A stretch of 64,000 nucleotides of DNA from Vibrio lentus (GTDB lineage: Bacteria; Pseudomonadota; Gammaproteobacteria; Enterobacterales; Vibrionaceae). The notes below the pieces were generated by a model. The model was given only the letters and a program-made list of their open reading frames with translations. It was not told the DNA's origin and ran no database searches. Shown here in pieces: positions 17,503-25,623 of the stretch (its first letter is position 1; every line of letters starts with the position of its first letter). Both the position numbers and the translations under genes were made by a program. Location of the stretch: NCBI RefSeq assembly GCF_030409755.1, contig NZ_JAUFQE010000002.1:868001-932000 (forward strand), written 5' to 3'.

Positions 17503-17907
17503 TTATTTCAGGTTTTCATTATACAAACGTTGATACTCTCTGGGTGAATAACCTGTGCTTTTGTTAAAGGTTGTTGAGAAAGTCGCCAAGCTTTCATAGC
17601 CGACACTCATGCAAACATCGGTGACAGAATGGCCTTGCTTCAAGAGTTCTTTGGCTTTGGAAATGCGCATGTCTTTCAGGTAGTTCCTAGGTGTCACGCC
17701 ATATACCTGTTTGAATATACGAATATAGTGGAACCGAGACATAAATGCGGATTTGGCTAGGTCATCTAAGTCTATTTTTTCTGGATAATACTCTTCTATG
17801 AACCGCTTCGATTGTCTGATGAGCACGTAATGTTTGGCAGGAAGTGATATCTCACTGTCCAAGCGGTCGAGCTCTTGTTCATAGAATGTTTTAGGGGGTG
17901 ATGACAT
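17503..17907 (-). CDS. Short AraC-family transcriptional regulator
   Basis: 134 aa, essentially only the AraC/XylS double-HTH domain (residues ~30-125): FMSRFHYIRIFKQVYGVTP, then VTDVCMSVGYESLATFSTTF and STGYSPREYQR. No sensor domain, which resembles MarA/SoxS-like or stand-alone DNA-binding AraC proteins. It is downstream of the VOC gene on the same strand (119-bp gap) and may regulate it. Confidence 0.85.
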   Translation of the reverse strand: MSSPPKTFYEQELDRLDSEISLPAKHYVLIRQSKRFIEEYYPEKIDLDDLAKSAFMSRFHYIRIFKQVYGVTPRNYLKDMRISKAKELLKQGHSVTDVCMSVGYESLATFSTTFNKSTGYSPREYQRLYNENLK

Positions 17908-18026
17908 TGCTCGTTAACCCGTTATTGGATGGACACTTATTTATATTAGTCTTGTTCAGTACGAAAGAGCCGAACGACCAACAGGTGATACCTTTGGCAG
18001 CACCTGTTGGTTGAATGAGCTGAGTG

Positions 18027-18413
18027 TTATAGCAGTTGCATCAACTGGATATAGTTACCACAGGTGTCGTCTAAGACGGCGATCATCACACTTCCTGCTT
18101 CTCTTGGCGCAATTGAGAACTCGACCCCTAAATCAACCAATCTTTCGTATTCTGCGTTAACGTCATCGACAGCAAATGACGTCCAAGGAATGCCGGCTTC
18201 TTTCAATGAATCTTGGTATTGCTTAGCGGGTTCGAAAGCCATTGGCTCAAGCAGAAGTTCAACGCCTGATTGTTCTTGTGGTGACACAACCGTTAACCAT
18301 TTGTGCTCACCAAGCGGGACTTCTGTCTTCTTGATAAAGCCCAGAATATTGGTATAGAAATCCAGTGCTTTGTCTTGGTCTTCAACGGGAACACTTGTTA
18401 CGACGATTTTCAT
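18027..18413 (-). CDS. VOC (glyoxalase/bleomycin-resistance fold) family protein
   Basis: 128 aa with two beta-alpha-beta-beta-beta modules: MKIVVTSVPVEDQDKALDFY (start strand and helix), LGFIKKTEVPLGEHKWLTVV, and a C-terminal GSVMIAVLDDTCGNYIQL. VOC proteins include dioxygenases, isomerases and resistance proteins; metal ligands cannot be fixed with certainty. Same strand and upstream of the AraC gene. Confidence 0.85.
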   Translation of the reverse strand: MKIVVTSVPVEDQDKALDFYTNILGFIKKTEVPLGEHKWLTVVSPQEQSGVELLLEPMAFEPAKQYQDSLKEAGIPWTSFAVDDVNAEYERLVDLGVEFSIAPREAGSVMIAVLDDTCGNYIQLMQLL

Positions 18414-18709
18414 TGTGAACTACCTTTAATTGTTGGGAACAGAAAAAGAATAACCAGAAGGCGGTGACAATACTTATTCTATATTGCTTTTATGGAAGTG
18501 TAGAGTCAGTTTTGTTCTATCGTTTGTACTTTGTTAAGCCCATTCTTTGCACAATAAATAGGGTTCTCTATAGTTAAAGTAATAACGAATAAAGCTAGGG
18601 CAGTATTGAATTTATCATAATCTTTCTTCACTTCTGATCGCGCTGATGTGCGTTCATTAGTCGAGCCTTCGTATTCAATTCATTGCTGCCTTCTTCTGGA
18701 GGGCTGCTG

Positions 18710-19801
18710 ATGCACAAATTCTTCAAATCGACACTCCGATACAGTGTCACTTCAATCGTTTCTCTTTTTCTATTCTTCAGTACTTTTGCTTCCTCTTCTC
18801 CACTTAAAGTCGGTGTGTACCCGTGTCCGCCTTTTGTGATCAGTTCGATGGAAAGTGGATGGAATGGCCTAAGTGTCGAGCTTTGGGAGCAGATCGCCAA
18901 AGAAATGGACGTTGAGTACACGATAGAGAATCACCGTTTGGATGAACTACTCAATGCGATTGAAACCGAGCAAATCGATATCGGAGTCTCTTGTATTTCA
19001 ATCACCCCAGAGCGCGAGCTGTTTGCTGACTTTTCCCATTCCTTTTACGAAACTCACCTTGCCATCGCAGTGAAGAAACAGGGCTACCTTCATACCTTGC
19101 ACGCCATTTTCTTAAACCCTGCATTGTGGATGATCATTGGTGTTATCGTTTTTATCTCTGGGGTCATTGGCGCATTTTTCTACGTATTGGAGCACGGCGA
19201 GAATGAAAAGCTCTATTCGATGAAAAGCCGCACTGGTCGTTGGTTAGAAAGCTTCATACTGGGCTTATTGTTCATCACTCGAGGCCCATTTAATTACTTT
19301 GAGTTTAAGAGCTTAACCGGACGAATTGCCACAGTATTCATTGGTGTATTGAGCATGCTATTTATTGCCAGTATTACTGCGGTATTAGCCAGCAAGCTTA
19401 CGCTTAGCCAAGGCTCTTCCCATATTAAAGGCGTGAATGATCTCGCGGGTGTTGAGGTGGGCGCTAAGGTAGCAACGACTTCATCTTTGATGCTCACTAG
19501 CTTTGGTATTCGACACAAGAGTTATGTGGATATGCCGAGACTGTTGGCGGCTTTAGAGGAAGGTGAAGTGGAAGCGATTGTCGCTGATGATGTGGTACTC
19601 AAGTATATGATCGGTAATGGCAGAATAAGTGGACAGTTCGATGATCTAGAGGTGTTGCCGTATCAGTTAGAAAAGCAGAATTATGGATTTATCATTACTG
19701 AAAATAACTCACACGAAGAAGAGATAAACCGTGCGCTGCTGAAAATTCGTGAGTCACGTAAGTGGCGTAAAATTTTGGTCGATTATTTTGCGGATCAATA
19801 A
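18710..19801 (+). CDS. Prokaryotic ionotropic-glutamate-receptor-like channel (SBP domain split by an ion-channel pore)
   Basis: 363 aa from ATG 18710, chosen because GGAGGG sits 7-12 nt upstream; a TTG at 18683 is less likely. Layout: signal peptide (to ~29), S1 half of a solute-binding domain (PLKVGVYPCPPFVIS ... DIGVSCISITPEREL, ~31-122), TM1 (~139-161), re-entrant pore loop (~178-195), TM2 (~204-227), then the S2 half (VNDLAGVEVGAKVATTSSLM to the end). This order is that of GluR0-type receptors. The pore has LLFITRGPFNYFEF with no potassium TVGYG filter. The usual SBP acidic/arginine contacts for amino-acid ligands (SITPERE in S1) are present. Gene stands alone. Confidence 0.85.
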   Translation: MHKFFKSTLRYSVTSIVSLFLFFSTFASSSPLKVGVYPCPPFVISSMESGWNGLSVELWEQIAKEMDVEYTIENHRLDELLNAIETEQIDIGVSCISITPERELFADFSHSFYETHLAIAVKKQGYLHTLHAIFLNPALWMIIGVIVFISGVIGAFFYVLEHGENEKLYSMKSRTGRWLESFILGLLFITRGPFNYFEFKSLTGRIATVFIGVLSMLFIASITAVLASKLTLSQGSSHIKGVNDLAGVEVGAKVATTSSLMLTSFGIRHKSYVDMPRLLAALEEGEVEAIVADDVVLKYMIGNGRISGQFDDLEVLPYQLEKQNYGFIITENNSHEEEINRALLKIRESRKWRKILVDYFADQ

Positions 19802-19844
19802 CCGACATCTGCTGCTTACTTCGACGTTTTCTGGGTTCTTTCCA

Positions 19845-20048
19845 CTACAGTTGGTCTGAACTAGAAGCTTTGTTCTTTTTGAAATATTTGAACGCAGTCC
19901 AAACGGCATAAGCTGAAACACCGACAATCAATGCTGAGCGAAGAAGAATAGGGGCATCATGCTCAAGTTGACTAACGTGCGGCCCAATACTGGCAAATAA
20001 TCGACTGGTAAAAAGCAGCCCCATTACTAACATAATAACTTTATTCAT
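19845..20048 (-). CDS. Small secreted/membrane protein of unknown function
   Basis: 67 aa from ATG 20048, preferred over the upstream Val/Met start at 20060 because TAGGT lies just before it. An N-terminal signal-like helix (MNKVIMLVMGLLFTSRLFAS) is followed by a polar loop, a second hydrophobic helix (ILLRSALIVGVSAYAVWTAF) and a Lys-rich end. Family not recognised. Confidence 0.45.
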   Translation of the reverse strand: MNKVIMLVMGLLFTSRLFASIGPHVSQLEHDAPILLRSALIVGVSAYAVWTAFKYFKKNKASSSDQL

Positions 20049-20330
20049 GTGACCTACCATTCAATCAGATGCGTTGCACAGAACAAGTTATGGACGGGTT
20101 AGGCTATTAATTCGGCCAAAACTATTCTGCTCGGAAATAAAAGCATGCGCTTCTCAAACGCGCCCGTCAACGCGATATCAGCCAAAAGCCAGTAAGCTAA
20201 AATTTCGTTTTTGGAAGTGATTTATTCTTCAATGGAAACGAGATTCAAAAATACCGATGAAGCGTCACGCTCTTTACGATGAATTTGATTTTTCCATTTA
20301 TTATTCTGATTTATGATCGCATGCAATCTT

Positions 20331-20354
20331 AGGGGGACAAATGTCCTCCTTTTT
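20331..20354 (+). promoter_or_regulatory. Terminator-like hairpin in the pnuC leader, candidate attenuator
   Basis: 8-bp stem AGGGGGAC / GTCCTCCT with a 4-nt AAAT loop, directly followed by TTTTT, 58 bp upstream of the pnuC ATG. The upstream gene is on the other strand, so the hairpin can act only on transcripts heading into pnuC. The rest of the 352-bp gap (20061-20412) shows no other gene; a TATGAT box at 20312-20317 is a possible -10. Confidence 0.5.
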
Positions 20355-20412
20355 GTTTCTGTCAGCGCAATAAGATAGGTGCTACTAAAAACAAATAATA
20401 AAGGACATTCCT

Positions 20413-21147
20413 ATGGACCTATTCGCCCTGCTTGATATCAACAATACTCTAGTCAATATCCCAATAGGGGATGGCTATGCAATGAGCTGGATCGAAGCAT
20501 TTGGCACTGTGTTTGGCCTGCTTTGCATTTGGTTTGCGAGCCAAGAGAAAACCATTAACTATTTGTTCGGATTACTGAATGTCACCTTATTTGCGGTTAT
20601 CTTTTTCCAAATTCAGTTATACGGACTGTTACTTCTTCAACTCTTTTTCTTCTGCGCTAACATTTACGGTTGGTACGCATGGACACGCCCTAATGAGCAA
20701 GGTGAAACGCTAGAAGTTCGCTGGTTGAGCCAAAATAAGCTGGTGGCAACAGCCGCAGCGTGTGCGATTTCGATTGCCCTGCTTACTATGTACATCGACC
20801 CATTCTTTTTTGCGCTGGCAAACATCGCGGTTGATAGCCTGAATCTATTTGGTGCGGACTTAGCGGAACCTGTTCTTGAACCTGATGCGTTCCCATTATG
20901 GGATGCGACCATGACCATTCTATCGATTGTTGCTCAAGTTCTCATGACTCGTAAGTATGTTGAAAACTGGATACTGTGGATTGTGATTAACATTATCAGT
21001 GTTGGTATTTATGCGACGCAGGGCGTTTACGCAATGTCCGTTCAATACGCTATTTTGATGTTTATTGCGGCGAATGGTACTCGTGAGTGGGCACGCACAG
21101 CTAAACGAAACAGTGATAAGTCACTGACTCAAGCAACGGCTTCTTAG
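20413..21147 (+). CDS. pnuC: PnuC-type nicotinamide riboside transporter
   Basis: 244 aa, the length of E. coli PnuC. Seven or eight hydrophobic helices, with PnuC features AFGTVFGLLCIWFASQEK, FFFCANIYGWYAWTRP (helix with conserved N and W), WDATMTILSIVAQVLMTRK and NWILWIVINIISVGIYA. PnuC moves nicotinamide riboside across the inner membrane by facilitated diffusion, trapped by later metabolism. The downstream phosphorylase starts 9 bp after the stop, so one operon. A hairpin with a T-tract in the leader suggests conditional transcription. Confidence 0.92.
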   Translation: MDLFALLDINNTLVNIPIGDGYAMSWIEAFGTVFGLLCIWFASQEKTINYLFGLLNVTLFAVIFFQIQLYGLLLLQLFFFCANIYGWYAWTRPNEQGETLEVRWLSQNKLVATAAACAISIALLTMYIDPFFFALANIAVDSLNLFGADLAEPVLEPDAFPLWDATMTILSIVAQVLMTRKYVENWILWIVINIISVGIYATQGVYAMSVQYAILMFIAANGTREWARTAKRNSDKSLTQATAS

Positions 21148-21155
21148 GAGTTAAG

Positions 21156-21884
21156 ATGGCAAAGCAACCTCATATTGGCGTTGATGAAACGCAAATTGCT
21201 CCGTTGGTCATTGTTTGTGGCGAGCCTGATAGAGCAAACCGTATCGCAAGTATGCTTGAGCACGCCGAGCTAGTCGCCGAAAACCGTGAATATCGAATTT
21301 TAACGGGCGCCTATCAAGGCAAAGCGATATCGGTTTGTAGTACCGGGATCGGCGCGCCTTCAATGATCATTGCGGTCGAAGAGCTTAAGTTTTGTGGTGT
21401 CACTCATATCGTAAGAGTCGGCTCTGCGGGCGCGATGCAGTCCCATATTGGACTTGGTGAGTTGATTGTTGCAGAAGGTGCAGTTCGTGATGAGGGAGGT
21501 TCTGCGGCTTACGTTAAACCGTCGTATCCCGCTTATGCAAGCTTCTCCCTGCTCAAAGAGCTAGATGGGTTCTTGCAGGAGCAATCAACACCTTACTATT
21601 TAGGAACGGTGCGCTCACACGACAGCTTTTATACCGATGACGAACAGGCGATCTGTCAGTACTGGAATGGTAAAGGCATTTTGGGGGCAGACATGGAAAC
21701 ATCGGCACTGTTTACGGTTGGGCGCTTGAGAGGAGTTAACGTCGCCTCCATCCTGAACAATGTGGTTTTGTACGAACAAGATGTAAAAGACGGTGTTGGA
21801 CAGTATGTCGATGAAGAAAAAGTGATGATGGAAGGTGAACGACTTGCATCATTAGCGGCGTTGGAAGCGTTAATCGCTCAGTAA
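21156..21884 (+). CDS. Uridine/purine nucleoside phosphorylase family protein
   Basis: 242 aa. NP-I family motifs: VIVCGEPDRANRIA (phosphate site near the N-terminus), CSTGIGAPSMIIAVEEL, HIVRVGSAGAMQ, and the base/ribose-contacting ADMETSALFTVGRL. Closest to hexameric uridine phosphorylase/DeoD proteins. Linked to pnuC by 8 intergenic bases, so a plausible role is phosphorolysis of nicotinamide riboside or another ribonucleoside in NAD-precursor salvage; that role is inferred. Followed by a strong terminator. Confidence 0.88.
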   Translation: MAKQPHIGVDETQIAPLVIVCGEPDRANRIASMLEHAELVAENREYRILTGAYQGKAISVCSTGIGAPSMIIAVEELKFCGVTHIVRVGSAGAMQSHIGLGELIVAEGAVRDEGGSAAYVKPSYPAYASFSLLKELDGFLQEQSTPYYLGTVRSHDSFYTDDEQAICQYWNGKGILGADMETSALFTVGRLRGVNVASILNNVVLYEQDVKDGVGQYVDEEKVMMEGERLASLAALEALIAQ

Positions 21885-21906
21885 GAGCAGCAATAAACTG
21901 AAGATA

Positions 21907-21933
21907 AAAGCGATGGGAGACCGTCGCTTTTTT
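21907..21933 (+). terminator. Rho-independent terminator of the pnuC operon
   Basis: Stem AAAGCGATGG / CCGTCGCTTT (one G-T pair), GAGA loop, followed by TTT. Confidence 0.85.
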
Positions 21934-22010
21934 ATTGTTCTCTCCATTGGTTTAAGCCGCTACAATCGCAATAACATCAACAGCAGTTCATGCAATGAGA
22001 GACAGTTAGT

Positions 22011-22691
22011 ATGAAGATCGAACCATACTCAAGCGGACGTTTTAAAAACTACCTAGAACAGAAAAGTTCTGAGTTTAAAGCTCTCATCTACCAACACCAA
22101 GTGAGTTCGCGTTATTTTGATAAGAATGACGAAATTTTGCGTCAAGGAGAGCAGCTTCAGTATCTCTATGTTGTACCGGCAGGGCGAGTTTCTATGAGTA
22201 TCTCTGCGGCTAATGGGCGACGCTTTCAACTGGGGGAAGTGAATTGCGACTATCATATCTTTGGCGAGATGGAGTTCTTCACTCAAACGCCTTGCCAATG
22301 GAATGTCGTCGCAGATGAACACATGCAAGTTGATGTTGTTTGTATCCAGAAACTATCAGAAGCACTGCACGATAAGCCGGAGATGATGTTCTTTTTTGCC
22401 TCAGCACTGGCCGAAGATTACCAAGACTCGATGAGCATTTACACCAATCGCCTTTTACACTCGATTACCTACAACATTGCCTACGATTTGTTGGTGCAAA
22501 GCCACACCAATACCGTGTTAGGCGGCTTCGATAAAGTGAATCAAGAGGCCGAACGTTTCGGTACATCGAGCAGAGTATATCGCAGAGCAGTCAAAGACTT
22601 ACTCGATAAAGGCTTCATCAAGAAAGGGCAACAAGGGTTGGAAATTATCGACCAACAAGCACTTCAAGCCTTTATTGACTCGTATGAGTGA
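22011..22691 (+). CDS. Crp/Fnr-family regulator, YeiL-like
   Basis: 226 aa. Cyclic-nucleotide-binding-like beta-roll at ~35-125 (FDKNDEILRQGEQLQYLYVVPAGRV, FGEMEFF), a long dimer helix, and a winged HTH at the C-terminus (QEAERFGTSSRVYRRAVKDLLDKGFIK). Key cAMP contacts of Crp are not evident, and it lacks Fnr's N-terminal Cys cluster. Overall it resembles E. coli YeiL, which regulates around stationary phase. It sits just downstream of the nucleoside operon, but has its own 77-bp upstream gap after the terminator. Confidence 0.8.
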   Translation: MKIEPYSSGRFKNYLEQKSSEFKALIYQHQVSSRYFDKNDEILRQGEQLQYLYVVPAGRVSMSISAANGRRFQLGEVNCDYHIFGEMEFFTQTPCQWNVVADEHMQVDVVCIQKLSEALHDKPEMMFFFASALAEDYQDSMSIYTNRLLHSITYNIAYDLLVQSHTNTVLGGFDKVNQEAERFGTSSRVYRRAVKDLLDKGFIKKGQQGLEIIDQQALQAFIDSYE

Positions 22692-22698
22692 AACTCAA

Positions 22699-22720
22699 AG
22701 GCCCCGCGATTGCGAGGCCT
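22699..22720. terminator. Hairpin between convergent genes
   Basis: Imperfect stem AGGCCCCGC / GCGAGGCCT with GATT loop between convergent genes ending at 22691 and 22745; T-tracts are weak on both sides. Confidence 0.5.
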
Positions 22721-22744
22721 AGTGTTCTATTCAACAAAATTAAA

Positions 22745-23659
22745 TCAGCTAGCTTTTGCTAGTTGAATTGGTGTCATGTCAGTACCGTGGGTGTGCTGAC
22801 TGATTACGTTATGCAGGTCTTGCTCATACTGATCTAACCAAGCATAGCGCTCACGATATAGTTTTCGTTTCTGACGTTTAAGAGGCTCTAGGTCTTTCCT
22901 TGTTGACTGGATAGGCAAAGCGTAAAAACATTTGTCATGTAGCTGTCCGTCGTGCTCTTCCCACAAGCAATTATACTTGAGGCTTATCGCTTTCCCTTTC
23001 TTACCATAGCGTAATGAGTTTGAGACATGTCCTGTTTCGTTGACCGCATAAATGTGATTAATTCCCAGGCTAGTCGCCATTAATCGAAGGGTTTCTACCA
23101 TGAAAGATTTGGGTCTTAAACCATAAAATGCCTTTGTAAATGTGCGACTGAAGCCATTGTCATTTGCTCCGCCTTGCACACCGCCAATGTAGATATCATT
23201 GTTAAAAACGGAGAATGAGATGGTGTACATTTTGTTCAACATGGAATCAGTAAGGGAGAGGGTGAGTTCGCCTTCTTTTCTCGCATTTCTTTCAAAGCTT
23301 AGGTTTAGCAAGTAGGTTTGTTCGTCGATCTCAAGCTCTAAAAGGTTAAGTCTCTCGTTATAAATTTGATGGCGCGCTTGTGTCGTGAAATTGTCTTCAA
23401 ACCAATCATAATGCTTTGATAGTATTTCTATTTTTTCTTTTTTACTGAAGTCAGTACACAAGTAAGGGGTGACAAACTTAGAGAGGAAATTTGGCTGCTT
23501 TTTGAACAAGAGTTTTCTCTCGACAGAGCTGAAGTTCTCATTCATTTTTTTAGTATCTGAATAATAAAACAGTGCACGAACAGCGAACTTAACTATCGCC
23601 TTGTACTTTCCTTTATTCTTATGGACATTAGCTTCAATTCCCATGCGAACTACATTCAT
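22745..23659 (-). CDS. VirK/YbjX family (DUF535) protein
   Basis: 304 aa from ATG 23659, chosen because GAGGTGATT is directly upstream; the longer 347-aa reading would start in poorly coding sequence. DUF535 features: KFVTPYLCTDFSKKEKIEIL with HYDWFED, IYIGGVQGGANDNGFSRTFTKAFYGLRPK, and INHIYAVNETGHVSN. YbjX/VirK proteins affect cell-surface properties and antimicrobial-peptide resistance in enterobacteria; the mechanism is unknown. Monocistronic. Confidence 0.88.
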   Translation of the reverse strand: MNVVRMGIEANVHKNKGKYKAIVKFAVRALFYYSDTKKMNENFSSVERKLLFKKQPNFLSKFVTPYLCTDFSKKEKIEILSKHYDWFEDNFTTQARHQIYNERLNLLELEIDEQTYLLNLSFERNARKEGELTLSLTDSMLNKMYTISFSVFNNDIYIGGVQGGANDNGFSRTFTKAFYGLRPKSFMVETLRLMATSLGINHIYAVNETGHVSNSLRYGKKGKAISLKYNCLWEEHDGQLHDKCFYALPIQSTRKDLEPLKRQKRKLYRERYAWLDQYEQDLHNVISQHTHGTDMTPIQLAKAS

Positions 23660-23901
23660 AATCACCTCAACAAAGAAGCACTGCACGAACACATCAGTGT
23701 CGCGATTACTTCCTTTATTCTCATAAACAACAAGGGAAATGATGATAATGAAAAGTGTCATGTGGGTATGTATGGGTATGTATAACAATGTAACTGAATC
23801 AGTTACTTAGTGTTCAGAACTTGTGCGTTTGTCTCTATTAATCGTGAAGGGGTTATTATGGGAGAGGGGGTATTTGTTGTAGGCGCTGGTCCTTATATAA
23901 A

Positions 23902-23931
23902 TAATGCCACTACAGAGCTGCAGTGGCATTT
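23902..23931 (-). terminator. Hairpin downstream of the HU operon
   Basis: Stem ATGCCACT / AGTGGCAT with an inner GCAGCTCTG loop, immediately after the 48-aa gene on the - strand; the following T-tract is interrupted (TATTTATAT). Confidence 0.5.
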
Positions 23932-23944
23932 GAACGATAACAAT

Positions 23945-24091
23945 CTATAACTCTAACAGTTTGGCCAATTCACGCTGTTCCATTAGCTCTTCAATACGTT
24001 GACGAGTTTTAGGCGTTTCGGCTTGTGCTTTAGTAGACTTGCCAGCTTTTTTACTGCGACTGGTTTTCGCTTTTTCTTTTGGCGTAGTCAT
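23945..24091 (-). CDS. Small basic protein (48 aa) downstream of HU
   Basis: Below usual ORF-length cut-offs. Starts MTTPKEKAKTSRSKKAGKST and ends with a helical segment TRQRIEELMEQRELAKLLEL. GGAAAG precedes the ATG. The Lys-rich N-terminus and the R-R-I-E-x-L-x-E-x-R-x-L pattern resemble the PA3496-type small proteins, a tentative match. It lies 27 bp downstream of the HU gene on the same strand and shares the hairpin at 23902-23931, so it is probably in one operon. Role unknown. Confidence 0.6.
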   Translation of the reverse strand: MTTPKEKAKTSRSKKAGKSTKAQAETPKTRQRIEELMEQRELAKLLEL

Positions 24092-24118
24092 CGTAACTTT
24101 CCTTGTTGTATTGCGGTA

Positions 24119-24394
24119 TTAAAGGTTGCATGCCTCTTTTAAAGCTTTACCTGCTTTAAAGGTTGGCGTTTTTGACGCTGAAATTTGAATTTCTTCTCCA
24201 GTTCGTGGGTTACGACCAGTGCGTGCTGCGCGGGCGTTCACTTTAAAACTGCCAAATCCAAGGATAGACACATCATCGCCGTTAGCAAGAGTCGTAGAAA
24301 TGCCTTCAACGAGTGCATTTAGCGCTGTGCCCGCTTGGTCTTTTGAGATGTCTGCAGAAGTCGCGATGTGTTCAACTAATTGAGATTTGTTCAT
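24119..24394 (-). CDS. HU-family nucleoid protein
   Basis: 91 aa, standard for [22 protein letters not shown] (N-terminal helices), [20 protein letters not shown] (the DNA-binding beta-arm with the invariant Pro that inserts between bases) and [12 protein letters not shown]. Clearly HU rather than IHF. Vibrio has HupA and HupB elsewhere; I cannot tell whether this is one of these or an additional copy. The 350-bp upstream region is AT-rich and holds no gene. Confidence 0.92.
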   Translation of the reverse strand: MNKSQLVEHIATSADISKDQAGTALNALVEGISTTLANGDDVSILGFGSFKVNARAARTGRNPRTGEEIQISASKTPTFKAGKALKEACNL

Positions 24395-24744
24395 AATCTA
24401 TATTCCTTATTGAGTACGGCTGGCGTCTACCTTTAGCACCTAGCTGATACGATCTTATCAATAGCAATTGAGATAATGTCAGTGATTGGGTAGGGCTTTG
24501 TAAAGTAACCAACAAAATCGACTATAAAAGCATCTGTCGGTTCAATCAATGAAATTCGTTGATTATTATGGATTTAGAGCGAGTTACTTGACCTAATCTA
24601 AGAAAACTGGCCTCGAATTATAAATTTGATTCATTTGATCAACCAAAGATGAAATTCCATCGAGCGACCAACGAGAGAGTAAAACGAAAAAGCTCAGCAA
24701 GTGTGCTGAGCTTTTGGTGTTTTTCTAAGATCGTTCGGTAAGAG
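24395..24744. other. Intergenic region between HU and the VC0807-like gene
   Basis: 350 bp. Contains the terminator at 24690-24713 and AT-rich sequence expected to hold the HU promoter; no ORF with start and ribosome-binding site was found. Confidence 0.5.
24690..24713 (-). terminator. Rho-independent terminator
   Basis: Stem AGCTCAGCA / TGCTGAGCT with AAGT/ACTT-type loop and, on the - strand, TTTTTCG after it, downstream of the gene ending at 24745. Confidence 0.8.
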
Positions 24745-25440
24745 CTACTTAGTAATGAAGATCTGTTCCGTTTCTAATGATGTCATGTCGCGCACTTGGC
24801 GCCAGATGTAGTAGAAAATACCTAACATCATCAGAAGGCTTGGGATAGCGATTGCTGGGTAGCTGTAAAGTGTCAGCTTACCAAGTTCTTCATTGAAGGC
24901 GACTGTGCCTGCTGGGCTGGTGACAATCCAAGTCGCTAGAAAGTAGTTCATCGCAGAAGAGAAGGCGAACGTACTTGCGAATAGGTAATTTGATGTCATG
25001 AGGCAACGATCAAACTTAGCTTGGTTGCCAAACTGTCTCAAACGCTCTTCAATCAGAGAGATATTTAATAGTGCCGGAGTGAAGATAACTTTTTGGATAA
25101 ATGGGTAGCGAGTAAACGTAGAGCCAAGTACCGCTAAACCAATTAAGCCTGGGATTAATGCTTCTTTGAGTGCCAACCAACGAGTATCGAGTTCAAAGAA
25201 ACCAATGCCGCCCGTTAATAACACACTCACAAAGCCCAGCGCCGCGATGAAGTTAAACTTCTTGTTGCGGATGAGTTCCATACCACCGTAAGCAATAGGG
25301 AAGGCAAGTGCGACAAGCAATGCTAAGCCAGTTCCGAGATGCTCCTCTCCACTGAACTTCATTAGGATGAATGAAGGAAGAAAGACGTTAAACACGACTT
25401 CAAAAAGAGGGCTCGATTTTTTGTTTTCTGTATTACTCAT
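24745..25440 (-). CDS. VC0807-like multi-pass membrane protein
   Basis: 231 aa from ATG 25440 (MSNTENKKSSPLFEVVFNVF); the ORF could extend five codons upstream. Six or so hydrophobic segments, including GTGLALLVALAFPIAYGGMELI, VSVLLTGGIGFFELDTRW, LASTFAFSSAMNYFLATWIV, and a C-terminal helix IPSLLMMLGIFYYIWRQV. It matches what I recall of the 'VC0807 family', integral membrane proteins without known function. Monocistronic. Confidence 0.7.
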   Translation of the reverse strand: MSNTENKKSSPLFEVVFNVFLPSFILMKFSGEEHLGTGLALLVALAFPIAYGGMELIRNKKFNFIAALGFVSVLLTGGIGFFELDTRWLALKEALIPGLIGLAVLGSTFTRYPFIQKVIFTPALLNISLIEERLRQFGNQAKFDRCLMTSNYLFASTFAFSSAMNYFLATWIVTSPAGTVAFNEELGKLTLYSYPAIAIPSLLMMLGIFYYIWRQVRDMTSLETEQIFITK

Positions 25441-25587
25441 AATTTCTAAATACATTATGTTATGGATTTATTCTCAGAGATTGTTGTTTACCTCGCCCAA
25501 GATGTAAAGCCTTAAGGCTTCATGCTGTGTAACGACATGTGACATCAACGACATCTTTTGGAGTGTAAGGGCTTCAATTCAGGAGAA

Positions 25588-25623
25588 TAAATACGTTAAA
25601 TACGTTAAATACGCTAAACACGT
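25588..25623. repeat. Four 9-bp tandem units
   Basis: TAAATACGT, TAAATACGT, TAAATACGC, TAAACACGT in succession; the last ends at the stop codon of the downstream-adjacent gene (25623). Confidence 0.75.

Noticed and set aside
18628..18921. 97-aa - strand ORF over the 5' end of the channel gene
   Set aside because: Antisense shadow of the signal peptide and S1 codons; no start context.
20061..20412. Known NAD-II (pnuC motif) riboswitch in the pnuC leader
   Set aside because: I cannot identify the published fold; only a terminator-like hairpin is visible. A covariance search would be needed.
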